A DNA stretch of 64,000 bases from Xanthostigma xanthostigma (GCA_963575645.1 OY754473.1:6696001-6760000); one strand, 5' to 3'; counted from the stretch's first letter, positions 12,176 to 24,629 are shown. Notes: generated by a model from the letters alone, not told the origin. Numbers and translations: made by a program.

Positions 12176-12623
12176 ATTGTTGTCGTTATTTAGAGTGGGT
12201 GCGTCGTTATTTAGAGCGTATCATTGTATGAGCAACAAGGTAAACCAACTAGTGTTGAGTGATTTCGACGTTTTAGGGAGTTTGTCGGTATATCGAGTGA
12301 CGTTAATGCAGGTGTTTGTTTTTTTGGCCACCGAGAATTCGGTTTGAAATGTGCCGCGTAAATTATAGACTAACGGCGCACGTTGCAGTTAAAAGAAAAA
12401 CGACCATAAAATACAATTTAAACTGCAGACGAATATTTGAATATATTTTTTAAGGGCACTTTTCAGTGCTGAAATAACGTTCTATCGGAGATTTATGGAT
12501 TTATTTTTAGAATTATTTTTAGCGACGTTACAAAAATTGGTTTTGTACTCTCTTCCACAAAATAGCTCATGCCTGCAGTATAGCGTGCGTAAAATGCGCC
12601 ATTTTGCACTAGTGCGTAAAGTA

Positions 12624-12762
12624 CTGTAACAAGTATTGTTACATTAACTCTCCCTCTTTTTTTCCAAATCGATAACAGCAATCATTTTTCCTGCGTAGCT
12701 AAGGACAACTAATTTCGACAATATTACAAAAGATAGAGTTAATGTAACAATACTTGCCACAG
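12624..12762. mobile_element. 139 bp TA-flanked MITE
   Basis: The end CTGTAACAAGTATTGTTACA is inverted as TGTAACAATACTTGCCACAG, with TA on both sides (12622-12623, 12763-12764). The paired arms extend about 30 bp. The size and TA target suggest a mariner-type MITE. Confidence 0.65.
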
Positions 12763-12883
12763 TACAATAAAAATAGTCAACCTAAACATCAATAATTTTC
12801 ATAAACTGTCCAATAGAAGTGAAATTTGTTACACAATTGAAATGTCAAAAATGTTTTAATATTGAATAAAATATAGAAAAAAA

Positions 12884-13440
12884 GAGTGTGCTTTAGACCA
12901 CACGACTGAAGTAAAACTTCTTCCTGCCATAATTTGTTATTATTCACCCGAAAATTCACAAAAAATGAACTTTAAAATTAATTTACAATTTTATCCACTT
13001 TAAACGTAGAATATTTAATATATTGAATAAAAAATTAATTCAGAAAATTGTTCAAGAACGAAATGAACAGTCTAATGTAAGAAGAAAGAAATATAAACAT
13101 AAAGATAATGAAAACAAAAGTAATACATTGCAATTACTTAGCTCTCGTTGGATTTTAAGCGTAAATCTTTATGAAATATTATTTAAAGTAGGTTTACAAA
13201 ACTTTTTTCTGTCACCCGATAGCGCCACTGGCAAGTAAAGTATGTGTCATTCTATTGTTAGTACTGCTTATATTTTCGGTCACCTGTTGGCGCCACTAGC
13301 CAGTGAAGTATTTGTTTCGGCCACCTGATGGCGCCACCAGCCAGTGAAGTATTTGTTATCCTCTTTCTATATCTTCACTAACTTATATCTCCCTCTCAAC
13401 TTCCGTTCGCCTCGCCCGATCACACTTCCGTAAATACCCC
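12884..13440 (-). mobile_element. Element A, copy 2 (inverted)
   Basis: This is the reverse complement of copy 1 from the GTGTGGTCTAAAGCACAC hairpin through the minisatellite to about 13440, where similarity stops before the palindromic outer box. It has an undisturbed TTTAAA at 12999-13004, the site where the third copy received a piggyBac insertion. A 71-codon reading here is repeat sequence. Confidence 0.75.
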
Positions 13441-13859
13441 CTCTCGTTCAGTCCTGGCTCGTGTTAGGAGGTATGTCCCCGGTTGACCCTGCTGAAGACC
13501 CATTTAAAAATTGTTCAGGCGCCGCCACTGACGCGAGTGCAAATAAAAATGTGCATTTAATACCCTGCAATTGAAAACTCTTGTATCGTTTAAAATCATT
13601 AACTCTTAACATAATATTTATAAGTATCCAATTAACTTTCCTTGAAAATACTATCCATTAAATACATTTAAACCGACGCCATTTAAATGAACGATATTGA
13701 TTGCAATAAGTAGGCGCTGCTTTATAAAAAAAAATGATTGACGTGTTTACACCAAAACGACAGAAATCCCTTTTTAGTCGACTATAATGACGTCACTACG
13801 GGTGTTGTGTGTTTTACCGGGAAGTTTGTATATGCAACCATATTCGCCTGCTGCTTTCT

Positions 13860-14250
13860 GATGCCTGAAACCCTGGACCGATTTTGATAAATGAAGTGCA
13901 GAATTCGCGCAGCGATATGGGTGGTTAATATTATGTAGTTTTTAAAAAAGGAAATGGTGGATGTTTGCTTGTTGCCTTTTAAATCTTAAACGGCTAGACC
14001 GATTTTGATAAATGAAGTGCAGAATTCGCGCAGCGATATGGGTTTAATATGTAGTTTTTAAAAAAGGAAATGGCGGATGTTTGCTTGTTGCCTTTTAAAA
14101 CTTAAACGGCTGGACCGATTTTGATAAATGAAGTGCAGAATTCGCGCAGCGATATGGGTGTTATTATGTACTTTTTATAAAAGGAAATGGTGGATGTTTG
14201 CTTGTTACCTTCTAAAACTTAAACGGCTGGACCTATTTTGATAACTTCGT
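13860..14250 (+). repeat. Tandem repeat, about 118 bp unit, 3-4 copies
   Basis: GGACCGATTTTGATAAATGA, AGTGCAGAATTCGCGCAGCG and GGAAATGGTGGATGTTTGCT repeat from 13872 to about 14245. The wording (ACCGATTTTGATAAATGAAG) is typical of short CTAG-end elements, so this is probably an internally expanded one. Confidence 0.7.
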
Positions 14251-14299
14251 TCTAATCGTGTAAATGTTACTCGGTACAGTTTGAAAGCAAATATGGCGT

Positions 14300-14952
14300 A
14301 TATATGTTACGGTCAATGCCCGAGCCACATCGGGCAATGTCCAAAATCGGACAAGGTTCAAAAAATAGATTTTTTATAAACATGAAACGCTGACATTTGA
14401 TTGTATCTTTATCATGATAAGTTATCATTAACCCTTTATGGAATTTTTATCACTGATATCAACTATTGAAGAATATATTTTTCAGCTTTCTATTACAAAT
14501 ATTGATGATTGAAAACACGTATAATTTATTTATTATTTATATGATATGAGCAATAAACAATATATCTCAATGCATTAAATTTCAGAACTCACATTTATTC
14601 CAGCAATAAAAATTAATATCAAAACTACGGATAATTTATTTTCACACATTTTATTTATTTTAATAAATGAAAATATGTGTTTATTGCTCTCTTAAGCTGA
14701 TCTACTCATAATCTTCTTATTACTCAAATACAAAAACCTTCCATTTATTACAAAATTCGGCTTTATAAGACGTTGGTAAGTTCTTCAATAGTTGATATCA
14801 GTGATAAAAATTCCATAAAGGGTTAATGATAACTTATCATGATAAAGATACAATCAAATGTCAGCGTTTCATGTTTATAAAAAAAATATTTTTTGAACCT
14901 TGTCCGATTTCGGACATTGCCCGGATTCCGAATATTGACCGTAACATATATA
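14300..14952. mobile_element. Foldback element F1, about 175 bp arms
   Basis: The left arm (14300-14472) is inverted at 14783-14952. Matching segments include TATATGTTACGGTCAAT, CATGAAACGCTGACATTTGA and GTTGATATCAGTGATAAAAA. A roughly 310 bp AT-rich centre separates the arms. The ends lie in TA, fitting a Tc/mariner-type MITE. The overlapping 82-codon reading at 14826 comes from the arm and is not a gene. Confidence 0.85.
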
Positions 14953-14999
14953 TAATAACATGCTTTCGAGATATTTTAGAATTAGTTTTAAATTATAAA

Positions 15000-16540
15000 A
15001 TCAAGGAGCGAAAAGTAAACTGCTCTTTGATAGTCGCATGTAAACATAGTGACTGTAAATTAATTTTCATTTGAAGAAACGAACTCTTTATAATATAAGA
15101 AGTATATAAATAGACAAATTTAAGTTTTTTTTGTTTCGTTTTAATTGCCATATTTTCCTTGAGAATATATCGCGGAAATATTTCTAACTGAAACACAAAG
15201 TTCTAAATATTTCTATAAAGAAAAAATACGCTGAATCGAACAGGTTTAAGCGCAGATGGATACCTCTTTTAGTTTAAAAGTTATAAGCGTTTAAAAAATC
15301 GAAAAATCTTTTAAAATCAATTTAGGTAGTTTCTGAGGTTACTACTTTATAATAAGTACCTACATAACATTTGGTCATTTTAATTACTAGAAATAATTAC
15401 CTAATTAAACAAATGTTTCTAAAGAATCGGCGAATTTTGTCGTTAAATTACAATGAAATAATATTTTCGCACGATACTTTTTTTGATCATAAAAAGAGGC
15501 AACAAGCAACCGTCAATTGTTTATAGTTTTTTGTACTGCTGTGGGATCATTCCACTTTACGACTCCTACAGTGTTATTTATTTATTTTCCATTTTTATTC
15601 AAAAATAATTCACTATGCTGTTTTAAAAAAATAGCAACGTTTATGATATTTCCAACACTGTATCAACGGTTCGGTTCAGAAATAACCTCCGCCCAAACTG
15701 CAATAGGGATACACCCGTGTTTTCAAGCGTGCCGTGGTGCTGGTTTTCTGTTTTCCCTTCACACGATTATTATTATAATCGCCTGGTGCGCAGTTCGTGT
15801 ACTGTGTTTTTTTATGATCTTTTGTACAGTGCGCAGTTCGTGTAATAACGATTAGAAGCCAGGTATACAGTGCGCAGTCGCTTCATTTTGATCCCCTCTA
15901 CACTGTACTGCCCCCTTAAAACAAACAGACAAACAAGCACAAGGCCCAGCAATGATTACAGCGGCAAAACAAGCCTTATTGTCAAATCGGATTTATATGC
16001 AATTCAGAATAACTGCAGCGCTTTGTTTTAATTTGTGAGTGAGAAAGTACCAAACCAGACACGGCAAATTGTTTTGTTATTTTCTATTGAGAAGTATTAT
16101 TACTACAAAATAACTCCGAGAAATTTTCGTAAAAACATCAGGCAATCATTATAACTAACACCTATAAAACAAACTGCCTTTAGAAGTAATAAAATATGTA
16201 GGTTCGTTTTTATACATTACTTGTTTCAATAAAGTGGAAGCGATATAATTATTTTTAAGACGCGGTATATTTTTATTCAAAAGTTGAACTGATTTATTGG
16301 TTTGCAACCATAAATTTATGGTTATACACTTTCTTTTTCGCACACTCGTTCCCACTGGAGTAGTTGAAACAAATATTTGAGGTTAGAATTCTGAGAAGAT
16401 ATCAACGCTTGAAGCCTTCTTTTCCACGAGAACAACATACATGCTTGGCTAGGATGCATAAAGTATCTGATTGGTTGCTCTGCTGTGTAGAGTTTCAAGC
16501 GACCAATCCGATGCTGACCATTCAAATTTTATTATATTTT
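15000..16540. other. Non-coding stretch with repeat fragments
   Basis: I see no gene. A 112-codon reading at 15517-15855 has a hydrophobic, low-complexity composition and no domain. Fragments such as GTGCGCAGTTCGTGTA repeat locally. Confidence 0.5.
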
Positions 16541-16542
16541 AT

Positions 16543-16760
16543 AGACGAACGTCCCGGTCCGGCTTCGCCCTAATTTGTGGATTGCCACGACTTACGTTGC
16601 AAAATTGGTCTCCACGAAAATCGCTTTTTTTTAACGCGAAAATATATATCCTATGTCTATCCTGAAGATCCATTCTAAATATTGGTGAAATATTTTTTTA
16701 AATCGGGTGAGTAGTTTCGGAGATTACCAACTACATCCAAACTTGTATATACTTATATGA
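16543..16760 (-). mobile_element. Helitron-like H2 element, copy 1
   Basis: On the minus strand it runs from a GATGTAG(T)TGGTAATCTCCGA start to GGGCGAAGCCGGACCGGGAC. The family marker blocks are AATATATATCCTATG-type sequence, TTTAACGCGAAAAT and GGTCTCCACGAAAATCGC. Relatives lie at 23536, 31530, 32970 and 36650. Confidence 0.6.
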
Positions 16761-16954
16761 AATAGAGTATAAAAAAAACATTTTTTTGCATATTTTCATA
16801 AAGAAGCTATTGGCTCTCGTTGTCGAGTGTCCAAATTTTTTTTATATTTTCATAGGAGGAAACAAGGGGCACCAGTTGCCCTTTAAACGTTTAGAGGAAA
16901 CGTGAATAAATATTTTATTTTTGTGTTAACAGTATTTTTACTAGCTTTTACAGA

Positions 16955-17565
16955 AAGAAAATATTTATACCTATCTGTTGTAACACGTCTATTTTCAATA
17001 TTTTGGCATTATTCAAAAGGAGCTTTTTTGTTCAAAAAAATCGGCCTTATTGGAATATTAAATAATAATAACAACATTCTATTAAAAATATATATTTTAA
17101 TGCAGTATCTTGTAAACGAAGCTTTATACAAAAAATTCGGTAGTGTAAAAAAAATCTTTATATAAAGTACTTTAATTTTGGTAACTTCCAAATTTTTCGT
17201 ATTTTTCATAATAGCCGAGTAACGTGATAAAATTGAAATTACCATTGAAATTTATATGGACAGAGAGACTTCAACGTTAGGTAAGACGGGAAACCCGAAA
17301 TATTTATATCGGTTGTAACTTGTCTATTTTTAATAATTTAACAGTAATGAAAAGGGACTCTTTTGTTTAAAAAAATGAACTTTATTGTAATATTAAATAA
17401 TAATCACAAAACTTTATTAATAATCATATTTTCATGCTGTATCTTGTAAACGAATCTTTATATAAAAAAATGCATTAAAATTTCTTATATAAAATTCTTT
17501 AATTTTTGTAACTTGTAAATTTTTCGTATTTTTCATAATAGACGAGTTAAGTGATTAAATATATT
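16955..17565 (+). repeat. Tandem dimer, about 335 bp unit
   Basis: Two units share TTTTTCGTATTTTTCATAAT, GTATCTTGTAAACGAA, TTATTGNAATATTAAATAAT and other blocks in the same order (16955-17230, 17297-17565). Readings across it are AT-rich chance ORFs. Confidence 0.7.
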
Positions 17566-17689
17566 TTAATATGCTAATATAGGGGCATTGCAGAATTAAA
17601 ATTTATTTGAACAAAATAAAAAGAATAAATCCTTTAAAACATTTGATAATTCACTAACACTACCTTACAAGAGTCGATAGATAGCTTGT

Positions 17690-18105
17690 AGATTATATAG
17701 ACGCTCAACAACCGAGGTCATCTTCACAAGAATGTCGATAGTGCCATATAGTACTCTAAATTGGTTTGTATCTGTGATGATATGCAAAACTGCAGCAGAT
17801 GTTATTAAACAGAACCATGGAGGTAGGAATCGTACGGAGGTACTATTTACATGCGATCTCAATTTCTCAAATAGAGATTGCAAAAATACTGATACGACGC
17901 AGCACTTTTTAAAATTACAAAAGTTTGTGAGTTTCTCATTTTTTTTTAGACTCCGTTCTGCTGGGAAGAGTTCTGAAATACGTAACGACTTTGGGACGAT
18001 ATATCGTTGTGGTCGCATCGCAGTCACAGAAATGAAAAACCAACTTAGTTTTGCATCTCTATTGACTCTTGGTTATCTCTCGTGCGACGAGCTTTGTTAG
18101 AAACT
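17690..18105. other. Region with two overlapping chance ORFs
   Basis: Opposed readings of about 120 codons cover the same bases. Neither shows a domain, and neither start is supported. The left edge carries the recurrent TATAGACGCTCAACA motif (17694-17710), so this is probably the edge of a repeat. Confidence 0.45.
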
Positions 18106-18109
18106 ATGT

Positions 18110-18800
18110 TTTGATATAACGTCGCAGTAGCGTCGTAGTTGCGTATTGCTAGTAGCAGATCAGCGTTAGGTCAGACGACTGAAAGTTGCGTCGAAATCTC
18201 TGCTAGGAGACTAGGAGAAGTTCCGTGCGAAACAATATTCAGAAATCTCGAAAGACCATAATGTCGCAGTGGCGTCGTAGTCACAAATTCCTTTAAGGAA
18301 TTAAAAATGTAAGACGACTAAGTTGCAATACTTTTTTGGAAAGAAATTTTGTACAAAACAGTTCGTAGAAATCTGGAAAGAGTGTTAGATCGTAGTGGCG
18401 TCGTAGTCGCAAATTATATTAGAATGATTAGGTATCCCTAGCAATGTTGGGTCTCAGTATATTTTATGGGAGAAATTCGATTCGAAACAATATCTGGATA
18501 TCTTGATAGACCGCTTAGTCGCAGTGGCGTAGCAGTCGCGTGGAAAACCAATTACAACAATATCAAACGACGACGATATACGAGTCTCAATATCTTTTTT
18601 GGGAAAATTACCGTTCAAAACAAGTAGATATAAAATCTCGAAAGAGCGTAATACCGCAGTCGCGTCGTAGTCGCAAAGTATTATCAGATGACGACGACGA
18701 ATATCCAGTCTCGGTATACTTTGTTTTGGAAAAAGTTCTATTCAAAACAATATGTTGAAAGAACGTCGAGTTGCGGCAGAGTTGCAGTCGCGTTTCAGTG
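18110..18800. repeat. Minisatellite, about 130 bp unit, six copies
   Basis: GTCGCAGTGGCGTCGTAGTC and close variants recur near 18121, 18262, 18392, 18519, 18653 and 18770. Between them lie conserved TTCGAAACAATATC and AGAAATCTCGAAAGA blocks. The CG-rich core stands out in an AT-rich setting. Confidence 0.8.
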
Positions 18801-19194
18801 GTGTGACGCCGACCTTATTCCTGTACCTCCATGAATATATAAATAAACCTTGCAATACTAACCTTACCTGATATCAGACATCCGTCGTGGCTCCTTATTT
18901 TTCCTGATATCGTATTTTAAATTGGTGTTGAAAGGTACTTAGTTATTGAAAAATATTACCGACCGGCCATTTTGTTGCAGGAATACGTTACATTGATAAC
19001 GACTATCGCTTATTTTTCTGTAAATATAAGTGACATTGCAGCGATACCGTACTCTACATAGCACCAATTATTTACAAGTTAGTGGATGTATGTTTACTAT
19101 AATACTTCGTTCAAAAAATATTTTCCTGACAATACAAAAACGTCTCTAAGTCGTGCAACTCTCTTAGAGGGGGGTAGCTCTATATTGTCTAAGG

Positions 19195-19265
19195 CAGGGG
19201 TGTCAGGCTGATTTTTCTAAAGGGCCATTTATAAAATTTAGGATGTGTTAGCGGGCCAGACTCTA
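19195..19265 (+). repeat. Possible hAT element end
   Basis: CAGGGGTGTCAGGCTG followed by AAAGGGCC and GCGGGCCAGA resembles one end of a Charlie-like hAT MITE. No matching right end was found, so only a fragment can be claimed. Confidence 0.35.
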
Positions 19266-19365
19266 ATTTAAAAACTAAAACACATAAAATCTTTCTTTAG
19301 TTTATTTTTATATAAAGGTAATAAAAAGGGTAAATTATCTTGAGCTTGAGGATCCAGACACCTGA

Positions 19366-19500
19366 AGTCTCTCGTTTTTTGACGTGATAACGTCTTATAA
19401 ATTGATGAAACACCGGCTGCACGCACGAAAAAGAGTAACGTTCCGCAAGCGAGAGCGCGATATAAGCGATAGTCTCTCTCTTCTCGCGTGACGTCAGAGA
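19366..19500 (-). repeat. Dispersed repeat R3, copy 1
   Basis: GACGTGATAACGTCTTATAA and GATGAAACACCGGCTGCA reappear inverted at 61600-61660, and GTGATAACGTC also occurs near 61218. The class is unknown. The two short readings over it are not conserved. Confidence 0.55.
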
Positions 19501-21230
19501 GTAGTGTGCGTTCAACATTTTTTTCGGCTGTTCCAGCGAAAGCTACATCTGACAGATGGCCAGATAAATTATACGGTTTGTTAACAAATATATACATTCT
19601 TTTAAATGTCTTTTATAATTGCTTAAAAATATGTATTTTGCTTTGGTTGATCAAATTATTAGTCGGTAAAAATATAGTTTGACAGCTACTAAAATTTAGG
19701 TTATGTATTATTAAATATGATTACAGACAACCATTTTTTTTATAAGCTCATTGATGTGTTGGCTGCCATGTTTCGAGCTCGCTGTGGTGCTGGGTTTCGT
19801 GGTGGCTTTTATGTGTTTGCTTCACACGATCCGTGTATTGAAGCTCGCTTTGTAGATGTGCATTTAATAAATGTCAAAGAAATCAAAAGACAGAATATTT
19901 GTATTGCAATGAAAGTGTATAAAAGGTTTCTCATCACCCCGCCATTGAATTATTTCTCCTTTAACGTTACAGAAAATTTCTAACGACGTGTCCCTTCAAA
20001 AAATTCTTTTTGTTTACAAAAAGACGTTACGAACAGCTAAACACACCGATTTATTTAATTAATAAATTTTGTATAGTTCTACTTACCAAAATATCACATA
20101 AAATGCTCTGAAAAAATAATCAATCGATTAATTATTTATTGAAAAAATTGAAAAAAAAACTTAATTGTAATAAAAATCAGGGGTCGTCTCATTGGTTATA
20201 ATTTGATCATTTGAATAGTAATGTAAATCAATCGTTTCTTTAAATTACCAGAATTTACATTTCCGTGTTATATTACATTCATAAATTTCATGCAAAATCT
20301 GAAAAAAACTGCTTCTGTAATTTTACCTAGCTGCTACTAAACTTTATTTATAATGTAATAATTCATAAAGCGCATACAATTTTAAAATCAGGAAAAGTAA
20401 AAATTACAAAAAAATCTCGTAATATAACATTTTATAAATTTCACACCGCGTTTGAAAAAATTACATAAAATACGTTCACCAGTTTCTGGATCCAAGTGTC
20501 CAATAAATGTAATACCATTGAAGTATGTTGGTCTCTTATAGAAACCCACTTACCGGTAGATTAAAATAATTAAACAGTTGACTGATAATAGAATACGGGA
20601 TGATAAATTTAACTGTTGGCTTTAACGCCAAAATAAATTAAACGCATGTTTGATAACAGACCAGTTCATTAATAGGTTGCCGTGTTTCAGATACATTGTT
20701 TTAGGGTTGCATACCGAAAAAACGGAACCCTATTTTGACTCTCTGTCATGGCCATCTAGGTCCCAAATATGTTTTTTTTTTCAATTTATGCGGCTTCCGT
20801 ACATCAAATTAAAACCTGAGAGCTGAGGGCTTGTAACAGAGGATCTCTGGAAATGTCATGTACGCTCGGCTATTTTCCGGTCTTGATTTTTGTTTAAACC
20901 TTCAAGTTAACTAACCGTGACTCTCGGAATATAATAAACATAATTTAAATTAAAAAACAAAAATAATTTAATGCTAAATTATTTCCACTCCAAAACGACA
21001 ACAGTCTTAGTTTTAAATCTGATTTACGACACAGAAAGCGAGTTGGTATAAATTAAGAGGATTGTGGGTTATAGACGCTCGACAAGAGAGGTCAGATATA
21101 AATTAAACTTATGTAATAATGGTTTAGCCATTACTAAAATAAAATGTCTTTATTTACAACAAAATGGTTACATAGGCTGACAATTGCAAGTAAATTGAGC
21201 AGAAATTTTTCGATTTCATAAAACTACAAT
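19500..21230. other. AT-rich non-coding stretch
   Basis: I see no gene. A common dispersed motif (TAGGGTTGCATACCGAAAAA, about 20703) and the TTATAGACGCTCGACA motif (21069-21084) are the only recognisable items. Confidence 0.5.
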
Positions 21231-22340
21231 ATCGTAGCAGCAATTATTGAGATTTAACCTGGAGGTTATGATCAACACAACTTTACCGAAACTATCTGAA
21301 GCTCTCCAAATGCGTATAGATATCTGAAACCTAATTGGAAGATTGTAATCAACGATCGGTTTCATAAAACTGACTTAAGAAACTTGAAGAAGTGTTAAAT
21401 TTAACTAGAAATTAAAATAGTTGCTAAAAATATCAAAACTATTAAAAGTTATGTGATAAACTTTAAAAATTAGTAATAGAATGATAAAAAGCTAACTCGG
21501 AAGTAATTCTTTAATGGCCGGTTACATAAAATTATCAAAAGCTCTATCTAAGGTCTGTAATATAGAGACTGGCTGGTAATAATTACAGACCGGTTGCATA
21601 AAAATATCAAAATTATCAGGTGCTTAAATGTTAAGCTCTACAAAATAACAAGAATTTGACTCAGGAGTTATATTCAATGGTCGGTTGCATAAAATTACAA
21701 AAAAATATAAGATCTACAAATTCTTCACAGAAATAATAAATTAACAATTACAAGTTGGTTGCACAAACATACCAAAACTACCAGAAGTTGTTTAAATGTA
21801 AATCTCTATATAAATTCGTAACAGAAACGATTAAGAGTTAACTCGAAAGTCAAATAATCAATAACCGATTGCATAAAATAATCTAAACTCTCAAACCTCT
21901 ATAAATTTATAAGAGAAACGATTAAGAGTTAACTCGGAGGTTAAATAATCAAGGACCGATTGCATAAAATAATCAAAACTCTCAAACTTCTATAAATTTA
22001 TAAGAGAAACGATTAAGAGTTAACTCGGAGGTTATAATCAAATGCCCGATTGCATAAAAAAATCGAAATTCTCAAACCTCTATAAATTTATAAGAGAAAC
22101 GATTAAGAGTTAACACGGAGGTTAATCAATGACCGATTGCATAAAATAAGCGAAACTTTCAAACGTCTATAAATTTATAAGAGAAACGATTAAGAGTTAA
22201 CTCGGAGGTTAAATAATCAAGTCCCGATTGCATAAAATAATCGAAACTCTCAAACCTCTAATAAGAGAAACGATTAAGAGTTAACTCGGAGGTTAAATAA
22301 TCAATGCCCGATTGCATAAAAAATCGAAACTCTCAGATTA
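21230..22340 (+). repeat. Minisatellite, about 88 bp unit, diverging leftward
   Basis: From 21800 to 22340 about six units share GAGAAACGATTAAGAGTTAA, CTCGGAGGTTAAATAATCAA and CCGATTGCATAAAATAATCG. Leftward to about 21230 the units decay but keep GTTGCATAAAA and AACTCGGAGGTTA-type blocks. This is consistent with expansion at the right end. Confidence 0.85.
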
Positions 22341-22960
22341 AAAAAAAAAAATACTTTATTAGAAAACTGAGCAAGTGTTGAGTGGGTCATTTAGGTGATT
22401 TAGTTTTATATTATTATTTTTTTCGAACTCAACCAGCAACAATACTTAATGTAAGTGTTTTAACATCAATGCGTGGGGTTTAAATGTAATAAAACAGGAT
22501 ATTCCTTAACGAATTTAAATAATACAATGGCTGTTACTAAATACAAATGTAGACTAGATGAACCGGCACTCCTGGAACCGAACACTCAGCGGCGACTCGT
22601 TTTTTTTTTTTTTTTGGATTTCGTACCAAAATGATGCCACCAACAGGTTGGCTAATTTGGGCCCAGTACCAGTTCTAACTTTAATTTATTATTATTTTTT
22701 TTTAATAGTATAAATTGAAAATCCATTTGACACTTTTAACAGACCTCGGGTTTAGAAATAGACGAGTCACGTGATCGGCATCTAAATAACGATATCGCCT
22801 GACTGTTCTCTAGCCCATAAAAAATAGAACCCTTGTCTATACGTCCGTCTGTCTATTAAAGAGTTCAACTTAAGAATTTGATATTTGGTACACTATCAAA
22901 GTGTCGCGGTCTGCATATAATTACAAAACAAAATTTTATGGATTATTTTATAAATAAATA
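22340..22960. other. Non-coding stretch
   Basis: I see only poly-A/T tracts and no gene. Confidence 0.5.
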
Positions 22961-22962
22961 TA

Positions 22963-23195
22963 TAGTTAAAAAAACTAAAAAAACACTCTTTATATCGAAC
23001 TAAAAAGTAAAAAATATTTTTTTTAAATAATGAATAAAAAATAGGTACAAGTATTACTGTGAAAAAAGCGTGGGGCGCTCGATGTACGAAAATGTGGAAC
23101 AAAGCGCCCCACGCTTTTTAAGCTTATTTTAAAAAACATATTTTTTACTTTTTAGTTCGATATAAAGCGTGTTTATTAGTTTTTTTTAACTATAT
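22963..23195. repeat. Long palindrome P1, copy 1
   Basis: The arms share TAGTT(A)AAAAAAACTAAA, GAACTAAAAAGTAAAAAATA and a GC-rich inner stem, GCGTGGGGCGCT, paired with AGCGCCCCACGC. The loop is TGTACGAAAATGTGGAAC-type. The same palindrome at 38161 has the loop in the opposite orientation. One arm here has lost about 45 bp. Confidence 0.85.
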
Positions 23196-23309
23196 ATTTA
23201 TTTTTCACTTTTTAGTTTGATATAAAGCGTGTTTTTTAGTTTTTTTTAAACTATATTTATTTTCCACTTTTTAGTTCGATTTATTGTCAAAAATTTGCCG
23301 AAAAAAAAA

Positions 23310-23525
23310 ATTTTTTTTTTCGGCGTGGACGGGATTAGAACCATGACTCGTGATGCCGAGAGTTGACGTCAGCGAAGACCTGTGCCTTAGACCGCACGGC
23401 TGCCAGTGTACTTGCTGGGTTGGCATATTATACCGCTATATAAACGACTTGCTGTAGTCCAAATGAAAGTTACAAACATACATACATACAAACTTACAAG
23501 TGAAGTTAATATAAAGCGTATAAAA
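23310..23525 (-). repeat. tRNA-derived SINE attached to P1, copy 1
   Basis: Read on the minus strand it has an A-box-like CGTGCGGTCTAAGGCAC and a B-box-like GGTTCTAATCCCGTCC, followed by ACGCCGAAA. After it on the plus strand comes a shared body (CTTGCTGTAGTCCAAATGAA, ACAAACTTACAAGTGAAG). The second copy is at 38575-38780. Confidence 0.6.
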
Positions 23526-23535
23526 AGTAGCAGTC

Positions 23536-23775
23536 CGGCCCGACTTCGCTCGAATTTGTAGGTTGCCTCAGTTTTTTCGTCGACCTCCGTTGCAATAATT
23601 GGTCCCCAGGAAAAGCGCTTTCTATTTTAACGCGATAATATATGGTCTATGTCCATCCTGAAGGTTCGTTCTAAATAGTGGTGAATGAAATTTTCAAATA
23701 GGTGCAGTAGTTTCTGAGTTTACCCTCTACATACACACAAACTCACAAAATTCTCATTTATAATATTAGTATAGA
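23536..23775 (-). mobile_element. Helitron-like H2 element, copy 2
   Basis: The minus-strand 5' end reads CTATACTAATATTATAAATG, a standard start for short lepidopteran Helitrons. The 3' part is CGAGCGAAGTCGGGCCGGAC. The interior carries TTTAACGCGATAATATATGG on the plus strand. Confidence 0.7.
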
Positions 23776-24234
23776 TGTATACCAAAAGAAATTGTTCCTC
23801 TCGTTTTTCCGGAAAAAATACAGTGGAGGTCAGATTTTCATTTCGGGGCGTAGGCGGCGCCTACCTCCTCGAGCCGTCACTGGTGCGCATGCGTATTAAT
23901 TTATGACCGCGACGTCATGCCAGCATAGAGTAGCATTATTCACGGAGACACTCTTGTATTTATAATTTATTATACTGTTTAGCATTATCTCGGACGTGGA
24001 CATTAAAGTCACATTAATCTATTTAACCTATGCGCCCGGTTATAAGTAGGCACCGCTATCCGTTCATCGTCTCGCAAAATTATAATCGTTTGTATACTCT
24101 TCAGCTTTCACTATCGTCCAATAGGAGTGAGAGAAAAACTGTTCCCATCGCAGTTTTTAACTCTAAAAAATAAACTTCCTAGGACTCGACTTGATAGTAA
24201 TTCAGATCTTTTTTTTGAACGGAAGTTATATGTC

Positions 24235-24510
24235 TGCGCGTTTTACCGCTATTTAAAGACATCGACTGACAGATGGCAGCATCGTAGAAAGCATCTTGAA
24301 CGAAAAGTGAAATATGGCCATGAATGCTAACCAATTTTGTGATCGGTTCCGCTATTTAAAGACATCGACTGACAGAAGGCGACATCGCAAAAACCATCTT
24401 GAACGAAACCTGGCGAGACATAACTACGGGCCCTAGCCAGTTTTGTGATCGGTTTTCGCTATCGATTGACAGATGGCGACATCGCAGAAACCATCTTGAA
24501 CAAAACTGCA
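24235..24510 (+). repeat. Tandem repeat, about 110 bp unit, three copies
   Basis: CGCTATTTAAAGACATCGAC, TGACAGATGGC and ACCATCTTGAACGAAA recur near 24247, 24352 and 24460, with CCAATTTTGTGATCGGTT between units. Confidence 0.75.
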
Positions 24511-24629
24511 TAGCCAACGTGATTTACCGTATTTTTTGAAACTATAAGACGCACCTTTTTACATAAAAAAATGGACTCAAATTTTGGGTGCGTCTTATGG
24601 TCCGAAGGTAACACTAAAATATTTTACCA

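Noticed and set aside
9825..13440. The inverted element A copies as one large composite transposon
   Set aside because: Copy 2 lacks its outer end, the interior holds unrelated MITEs, and I see no outer target duplication, so two separate insertions are simpler.
15517..15855. 112-codon reading
   Set aside because: It is hydrophobic and low-complexity with no recognisable domain, and parts repeat elsewhere in the window.
17665..18100. Two overlapping readings of about 120 codons on opposite strands
   Set aside because: Neither has a domain, signal or supported start, and the left edge is a repeat motif.
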